Shown: piece after piece, positions 57,273-64,000 of the stretch | Position numbering within the stretch: the stretch's first letter is position 1 | Layout of the letters: each line of letters opens with the position of its first letter | Source: Plotosus lineatus | Lineage: Eukaryota > Chordata > Actinopteri > Siluriformes > Plotosidae | Assembly: GCA_024760905.1 (NCBI GenBank) | Contig: CM045733.1 | Span: forward strand, 32,753,501-32,817,500 | Length of the DNA: 64,000 bases | Direction of reading: 5' to 3' | Program-made: the position numbers and the translations under genes | The notes under the pieces: model-generated | The model's database searches: none | Told to the model about the DNA's origin: nothing | Seen by the model: the letters and a program-made list of their open reading frames with translations, nothing else

Positions 57273-58170
57273 CAGCATTCATTCGCTCATTTGCTGAACT
57301 GCCCGGGGAAGACTGAAGCCAAAGTCAGCCGATGGTGTGAGAAGGCAGGGTACATCCTGTATGCAGAGCCAACATAAACACAGCCACTCGCAGTCACACT
57401 CACATCTAGACACAATTGAAATATCCAATTAGCCCAGTGCTTCTCAAATAGTGATGCCAGGAAGGGCGCGGTGGGTGTGATGCCGGGGGAACATGCTTTT
57501 CTGGAATTGTGTACGAGAATTGAGTGTAATTGCACCTTCACTCCACTAGTTTACAGTGGCGCTCTATGCTATGTCATGCTATGGTGTAGCGGTTTTTCGC
57601 ACAAGCAAACCATATGAAGTACAGTAAACAACCCCTCAAGAAGCAACACGGAAAAATTTCTAACAGGAATGAACAAAAAGGTGGAGAGAGACAGAGATAT
57701 TAAGACATAAATAAGTTGAATGAGTTTAAAAAAAGGATGTATTTTTATTATTTCAGGCACATTTGGTGCACTGTAAATCTTTTCTGTTACAGATTAAAAA
57801 CAATGTTAATGAAGTTTTTTATTGTAAGTTGAGCTATATTTCTTTCTTTTTTGTTTTTAATGATAATAAAGATACAATGTTATGCAGAGGTGTACTAACG
57901 ACAATTCTATAGACAAATAATACTGTTTATAGTTGCTCGCAGGGCGGTGGGGAGGGAATGTTTTTTTTCTCTTCTGGGGGGACGACAACAGAAAATAAGT
58001 GAGAATCACTGAATTAGCCTAATAAGCATTTCTTTGGCCTATGGGAGGAAATCGGAGTGTTCAGGGAGAACATGCAAACGCCACACAGAAATGGCCTTAT
58101 CCATCCCAGGACACGAACCCAGGTCCTCCTTGCTGTTAGGGGACTGTGCTAACCAAGACACCACGTACAG
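57273..58170 (-). mobile_element. SINE-M split by a hAT element
   Basis: Tail part 57273-57434 and head part 58012-58170 join at the shared aattagcc. Antisense head with 'gacacgaacccaggtcctccttgctg' and 'gctaaccaagacaccacg' is clear. Confidence 0.88.
57435..58011. mobile_element. hAT nonautonomous element with perfect 8-bp target duplication
   Basis: The ends cagtgcttctcaaa and (complement) cagtgattctcact are inverted, in the CAGTGnTTCTCAA style of Charlie-type hAT elements. The target copies AATTAGCC at 57427-57434 and 58012-58019 are exact. It is 577 bp with no transposase. A rearranged relative lies at 33809-34040. Confidence 0.92.
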
Positions 58171-59040
58171 CTGTATGCACATTATAGAGCAGAATGGGGT
58201 CGGAAGTCCGGGTTCTATTACAATAGATTTATTGTGGTACAATAAAATCTTTATTAGCATTTTTTTAAAGGTTACAGCTCAATTTCCAGGAAATTGATTT
58301 TGATTTGCAGAGAATAATTGTCACACTTTTTAGGCATTTTCCCTGCAAACGTGGCCATTTTGCCAAGGAGTTAAGGGCTTATGACGTGAGGTGAAAATGT
58401 CCCTGGGTGGGCATTTCACCCTGACATCAGAGTTCTGTTATAGAAACACTACTTCTATCCCATTTGATAGCTTTTATCTTTTCATTACAATCATCAATAT
58501 CATAATCATCAATCCTATCATTATTGTAATTAAAAAACTACAGATTAGATTTACACGTTAGATTTCCTTATCCACGACATACAGTTTTTAAAGATTTGGA
58601 TTTACGGATCTACTGAAAAACCCCTAACAGAAAGAAACACCTTATTAATTGAAACAAAAATAATGAGACACAAAAACTTGTGGATTATGAGGTAAAATGT
58701 AAGAGGTCAACATCGGGTATTTTTCCTGACAATAATTTATTTGTCCTAACATCACCAAGGCAGTGACAGTAGTATGGTTACAACAAGATTGTTAATTTGT
58801 TATACTACGTATAATTGTTAATTAATTAATCATTGAAAACATTGACATGTCAGAATTTGAACAGTTCAGTCTTGTATATAATATCACACTTTGTACAAAA
58901 TTATGAGTTGCAACCCAAAATAAATGGCAGAAAAGTGCAAAGAAGGACTGGAATCCAATTGGTTTTTAACTAAAATAGGACAGGCATCTTCCTGACCCGG
59001 GTCTTTTAGCCCACTGTACCTGAAACACAAATCATTTTTA
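58171..59040. other. Interval with no recognised feature
   Basis: AT-rich, with (ATC)n-like 'atcatcaatcctatc' text at 58490-58530. No gene. Confidence 0.4.
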
Positions 59041-59060
59041 TGACTCAAATTCCATCCTGT

Positions 59061-59326
59061 CTTCTTTTTTCTTCTTCTCCTTTCGGCTTTTCCCCTTTTC
59101 TCAGGGGTCGCCACAGTGAATCATCTGATTCGCACATTTGATTTGGCAGAGGTTTTTACGTCAGATGCCCTTCCTGTCACAACCCTTTTAGCAAGGGACA
59201 GAAACACGCTGACGGCTTTGCAGCTACTCTTTACGAAAGTCGGCAATGGTTCTTTTACATGAACCTCTCACCATAGACAGTGAGAGACATGGCCCGCCTT
59301 TGATAACCCAGTTAGCTGTACTGGGG
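59061..59326 (-). mobile_element. SINE-R, 5'-truncated, with 19-bp target duplication
   Basis: The flanks 59042-59060 and 59327-59345 (gactcaaattccatcctgt / gactcaaatttcatcctgt) differ by one base. The tail and body are complete but the tRNA head is missing, as in LINE-style 5' truncation. Confidence 0.92.
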
Positions 59327-59345
59327 GACTCAAATTTCATCCTGT

Positions 59346-60122
59346 TTTTCAACAAAATAACAAAACAAGCTCTTCCCTTTTTCTGCGCTGACTGTTTTCT
59401 TCTGTCTCACACTGTACCTTTCAATCTATTTTTCTATTTCTTTCTGTCTAACATGCCACGTCTGTCTTGTGCTTGCATTTCCATTTGGTTTGAAACCCCT
59501 AATCCTCCCAATTCAAATCTTTTCTCCGTTAGTGAGAACCTCCTGCATCAACATCCGAATCACCAGACCCACCAAATCACTGAACCACCAACTGCAGGGC
59601 TGCAAAACAATATTATCAGGTTTGCTAAAATACAGCGCTGGTGTATAAACAATTCAATTAATTACATTTAAATTTCAGTTTTTCATAATTCTTTTTTTTT
59701 TTTTTTTTACAAGTGACAGAAAAAGCAGCAAACAAATTGCCATAAAGCAGTAGTCATTGAAACAAAGCAAAAATATTTGACTATGAATTTAAAGATATGA
59801 CTTTCAGATTCCTCTATAAATTCCATACATTCCTAATGAGCAAGTCAGTGATGACAGCAAAGACACACTTCCTAAGATGGCATGAGGAGGAATCCTTGAG
59901 AGGAAATAGACTAAAAAGGAAACCCACCCTCATTTGGGTGACAACTGATTTAAAAAAAACCTAACTTTCTGGCATAAAATGCATTATGGATTTAAAATGA
60001 AGTCATCAGCAGGAGCAGAGGGTTTGAATATGGTAACTCCAACCAGATGGATTACACAGGCCAGATGAGCAGATAGATCAGGATCACTGGTATCACAGAA
60101 ACAACTTGTTTGTTTGTCTAAG
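59346..60122. other. Interval with one diverged repeat
   Basis: 59815-59945 ('tccatacattcctaatgagc ... ctcatttgggtgacaac') is a decayed relative of the repeat at 19328-19490. The rest shows a T run at 59691-59709 and no gene. Confidence 0.4.
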
Positions 60123-60123
60123 T

Positions 60124-60183
<60 letters not shown>
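60123..60183. repeat. (GT)n microsatellite
   Basis: About 60 bp of pure GT. Confidence 0.97.
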
Positions 60184-60185
<2 letters not shown>

Positions 60186-60396
60186 CGAGAAACATGGCGG
60201 GGGTTATTAAGTATGCATTGTATCATTGTAATAGTTAAGGACCGGGCTTATTTGTACTGAATGCAAGCAGAGACTCCAGCAAGACTGACCACGAGAACAT
60301 AATAAAAAGCAAGGCCAAAAACAAGGCATACTCGTGGGCTCTCTGTGACATAAAGCAATCAGCTACTCCACTGTCAAAAAATTTGCATGACAATTT

Positions 60397-60399
<3 letters not shown>

Positions 60400-60461
<62 letters not shown>
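60400..60461. repeat. (GT)n microsatellite
   Basis: About 62 bp of pure GT, 220 bp after the previous tract. Confidence 0.97.
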
Positions 60462-60463
<2 letters not shown>

Positions 60464-60608
60464 CCTTTGCTATTAAAAGACCACTAACAATACTTGACTT
60501 AACAATTATGTTTTTAACCTAGAATTGAACAAAAGCCTGCCTGATTCTTGAACATTAGCTAGAAGGCTTGTCCATGCCTGTGGAGTTGATTGCTTGACAA
60601 ATAAAATA

Positions 60609-60893
60609 CAGTGAGTGGTACCTCACCTTATGAAATTAATCCGTTACAGAACTTTTTTCGTAACCTGCATTTTTCGTAAGTTGTACCGCATTTTACATGT
60701 AAAACACGTGATTCGTTCCAAGGCTCCCAATACTACCCCCTAAACCCTTTAAAAATAGTAAACGCATACCTTTTAAGACCTCCTTCTGCTTCAATATTGT
60801 ACCGATGGTAGACGGGTTTGGCCATATTCCTTTGGAATATCACTCGAGCCCGTTTCTTCTTCTCACTCACACCGGAAATCACACACACGCGCA

Positions 60894-60928
<35 letters not shown>

Positions 60929-61426
60929 ACCATGTCTTCTTAGCAGAGTTATAATCTTACAAATGTTTATGGAAGGTTAAAAGACTGAGTCAAGAAATAA
61001 AGCATAAAACAACAGTAACTCTGTCCTTTACACAAGAAGCGTCATGGTGGATTCAGCTTTATAATAGGCACTGGGAGGTAGCTGCGTCATTCCTCCTAGC
61101 CAATGGGATCCCTGTCCAAGATGGCGCCAGGTGGACCTGTCCTAGATGGTGCTTGAGTGAAGGCGACATGAACGACAGCTCAGTTGTTAGCCAATGCGAG
61201 GTCAGCGGGGCGGGATGTTTGAACGTTATTGATGGGAGAGCAGCTTGTGCATTGTTTGAATGTTTGAATGGTGCGTTTTAATGTTTGAATGGCTCTTTTG
61301 AATTTTTAAGATGGTGCTTTCGTAACGTGAACTTGTTTCGTATCCTGAGACAAAAATGTTAGGAAAATGCTTTTCGTAACCTGAATTTTCCATTTGGTGA
61401 GACTTTCGTAAGGTGAGGTACCACTG
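60609..61426. mobile_element. Tigger-like MITE, family B copy 3 (diverged subfamily)
   Basis: Left TA|cagtgagtggtacctcaccttatg, right aaggtgaggtaccactg|TA, so the true end is CAGTGGTACCTCACC and the left has a 4-bp insertion. The interior shares 'attcgttccaaggctccca', 'cttcttagcagagttataatc' and 'gcattgtttgaatgtttgaatgg' with the other B copies, but the terminal 20 bp differ. It includes one TG tract at 60895-60920. Confidence 0.8.
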
Positions 61427-62639
61427 TATAAAGATTTCCTCATAAAACTAAGAGTTTCGGAGTGCAGAATGTTGTCACTAGAGCTTGCTGTACTCCCGAT
61501 AGTCACTTTGTCAGAATAAATGGTCAAAAAAAGGTATCAGACTAATTCACTCACTCTATAAATGTCTTTTCTGTGCCAAAGGACAACATGAGGACTCCGA
61601 GATCTGCTGCTCCCTCCGATCACCTTGCAAAAGGTTAATATTGATGCAAAATTAATGGACTAGACATTAGGACTCTTGCCACCACATACCTAGCTGTCAG
61701 CCATTTTCAAGGTTATTTTTGACATCTTAATGATGTAAATTGAGAGACTATTAAGGAAGCATGGCACTTTTTCATTTTGATGATGCTCCCAATATTATGC
61801 TAATGGAAATGGAAAAAAGAGTTCCTTGTCTACATGCAAGTTTGTTTTAGTAATTTACTTTTAAAGTGAAATATTTTCCTCCACGTCATTCCAACTAAAT
61901 TGTACGAACTATTTTTCCTTCTCGACTTGATGAGTTTGACTTCTGGTTCCTAGTGATTGCTGCTGTTTATTTGATATACGGCTTGATGTCACTTTAATCT
62001 CGGTGTGCCCGTTGGTAAATGAATGATTAGTTGTGTCAGGTGTTTAAAGAATGCTTTTGCGCTTCATTTACCTGTGAACACATAAAGAATCAACCAGTTG
62101 CCAGAGTCTCCTATTTTTCAATCTGACCTTTTCTCATTGTGCCTCATATATTTTATTCTCCTTCTCTCCTTTTTGCTCCATCTGTCTCTCATATTTTGAA
62201 GCTATCTGATCCTTTTGTCCTGCCCACAATTCACACTTTTCTATGCCTTGCGTGCACTGCTTACTGTGTTATATGGAGAGAATATGAACTATACACACCA
62301 TGCACCTTAATCATTTTATCGAAGATACAATTAATTAGTTAATTAGCCTTCATACAGTTTTACCCCAAATTATCATTGCTGCCACCCCAACCATGTACCT
62401 CTCTTCAGTCTTAGACATCAGAACCTCATGGACTATGCTCTGTGGTTCCAATCCCCTATGGAAGTGGTGGTAGGTGGGCTCCAGAATCACGTATAAGTCT
62501 ATCAACCTGCTTTCCTTGGACTAAGCAAGACATTTGGTCACTTCAAACAATTCTAAAATGCTAGCTTCCCTTACATTTTATTAAAAGAAATCTCACAGCC
62601 ATTCATGGTGGAAGGTGACCCAGTAGCGGTGATGGTTGC
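61427..62639. other. Interval with no recognised feature
   Basis: AT-rich with no ORF of known content. Its right part may be the decayed beginning of the LINE that follows. Confidence 0.35.
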
Positions 62640-63690
62640 ACAGCCATTAATCCCTGCAAATAATCTTCTTATTGTTGCAACAGTATCTATCACTGACTGG
62701 CTGCCCTTGGAAATATTCACACAAGATCTTGACATCCTTGAGTTTCACTCCTTCTGGCAACAATAGATTTTGCTTCTCTTCAGAGATTTCAACCTCCCTT
62801 CAGACAATCACCACAGGGGAACACTCTAAACCTGGGCTGGACTTTCCCCCAGATATTCAGGTAAGCTTGCTCCAGTTTTTCCTTTCCTAATGGCTAATGC
62901 TTCCTCCTCAGAATTCTAAAAACTTTACCCAAGCCCGACTGACTACTGCTTCCTCTCTATAGTTTAAATCAGCCTTCAATATTTTCATCATTTTCTTCAT
63001 CCTGGGATCTCCTTGACTCTCCACAACTGTTACTCATGCTCCAGCTGCCTAGCTGTTAAATATGGTATTGTTGTGATTCGAGAGAATTTATGATACTGTA
63101 TTTGCCAAAAAGTTTAGAAAGTCACAACTCAGTGCTAATCTCCTCTCATATTACCCTCTTTGGTTAAAGTTGTCCATTGATGTGATAGCTGCCAAAACAT
63201 ATTCTGTACATTCTGGAACCTCGACTTTTCACAGCGTATCTTCATAATCCACTTTCTCTGACTTAACTTCCAATGGTTTTGTCACCTTATATGAAAATCT
63301 TTCTCGCACTGCAATATTGTTCTTGCCCTTTCATCACTTTATAATGCTTATCTCTGCTTTCATTAGAAGAGGTCCTGCTGTTTCTTTTCTTCTACAATCC
63401 TATCCCTTCCCTGCTGGATCCCATTCTGTAACAGTAGTGAAGAGTACATCATAAGACCTCTTTCCATCATTTCCATACATAAATCACTCTATAACTTCTG
63501 GCTTGATGTACTGACTACCTTCAAGACAGGACATGCTATTCCTGAAAAAGCCCAGACACGAAGAACGCTGGCCAGTATCTTTTTTTTCTTTCTTTCCAAA
63601 ATTCTTGAATATGTTGTACACAATTAGCGGTGTGTCCTTCTTACCCAGAACAACCTTCAGTTGTTGAAGGAAAGGGCTTGAGATTTGCAT
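62640..63690 (+). pseudogene. Decayed LINE (endonuclease end to reverse transcriptase start)
   Basis: Broken + strand frames give RDFNLPSDNHH-like text near 62785 (the nuclease GDFN box region), SPDTKNAG near 63550 and KILEYV-HN followed by LTQNNLQ near 63600-63665, which recalls the LSKILERVV...FLTQNNL segment of fish LINE polymerases. There are many stops. The clade is not resolved. Confidence 0.45.
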
Positions 63691-63719
63691 TTTTCCTACC
63701 CGTCAGTGTAATTTCTTAA

Positions 63720-64000
63720 AAGGGCAGTGGTGGTCTAGTGGTATAGGGCGTTGGATTGCTGATCCTAAAGTTGGGGGTTTGAGTCCCACTCTCCACAAGG
63801 TTGTCACTGTCCCCCCCAGTGCAGCTAACTGGGTTATCAAAGGCCATGTCTCTCACTGGCTATGGTGTGAGGTTCATGTAAAAGAACCATTGCTGACTTT
63901 CGACAAGAGTAGGCTGCAAAGCCGTCAGCGTGTTTCAGTTCCTTGTTAAACAGTTGTGTCAGGAAGGGCATCTGACGTAAAAACCTGTGTCAAATCAAAT
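63720..64000 (+). mobile_element. SINE-R, cut by the window end
   Basis: Head 'gggcagtggtggtctagtgg' with B box 'ggtttgagtcccac', body, and RTE-leader block 'gtgtcaggaagggcatctgacgtaaaaacc' up to the last base shown. Confidence 0.9.

Noticed and set aside
59246..59671. ORF of 141 codons starting in a SINE
   Set aside because: It begins in SINE-R sequence and continues in unrelated noncoding DNA with no domain.
63484..63690. Minus-strand ORF of 68 codons
   Set aside because: The plus strand shows decayed LINE polymerase sequence there, so the minus frame is a shadow.

Overview
This is repeat-dense vertebrate nuclear DNA, almost certainly from a teleost fish. The evidence is one host gene with GT-AG introns whose protein is a vertebrate monocarboxylate transporter, fish-type tRNA-derived SINEs, RTE and L2 LINEs, Tc1, Tigger, hAT and Kolobok-like DNA elements, and many long AC/GT and AT microsatellites. 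I cannot name the species. There is no sign of prokaryotic or viral gene organisation, and most long open frames are transposon remnants or translated microsatellites.

The only convincing host gene is slc16a7 (MCT2, a proton-linked lactate/pyruvate transporter) on the + strand. Its four coding exons (26485-26698, 29715-29858, 30149-30949, 31715-31971) join in phase to give 471 residues. A CpG-rich block at about 15640-15897 ending in a splice donor is a plausible promoter and noncoding first exon. The 3' UTR probably ends just after the AATAAA at 32669. The introns are loaded with SINEs and a Tc1-type MITE.

Layout. 0.1-5.7 kb: hAT-like element carrying an RTE insertion, SINE pieces, a Tigger-type MITE and a LINE fragment. 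6.1-10.1 kb: a 1.6-kb tandem duplication, with breakpoints in AC microsatellites, that includes half of an L2 reverse transcriptase. 10.9-25.8 kb: MITEs, nested SINEs and a long-TIR Tc1 element (17749-19327). 26.4-32.7 kb: slc16a7. 32.8-34.7 kb: a TTAA-flanked Kolobok-like element with a cysteine-rich ORF, then a truncated hAT copy running into a higher-order GT minisatellite. 35-47 kb: MITEs, SINEs, microsatellites and a Penelope-like fragment carrying a full hammerhead-ribozyme core. 47.8-55.1 kb: two large RTE copies, one with the endonuclease and one with the reverse transcriptase. 55-64 kb: more SINEs, a hAT element nested in a SINE with a perfect 8-bp target duplication, a third Tigger-type MITE and a decayed LINE.

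How the mobile elements relate. The most abundant SINE here (called SINE-R) has a tRNA-like head and a tail made of the 5' leader of the RTE LINE fused to that LINE's last ~60 bp. It therefore looks like an internally deleted RTE derivative riding on RTE machinery. A second SINE (SINE-M, mermaid-like) has a different tail, and several copies (SINE-RM) combine the SINE-R head with the SINE-M tail. The best leads for something new are the hammerhead ribozyme at 42639-42693, this SINE-LINE relationship, and the zinc-ballast-like ORF in the Kolobok-like element.
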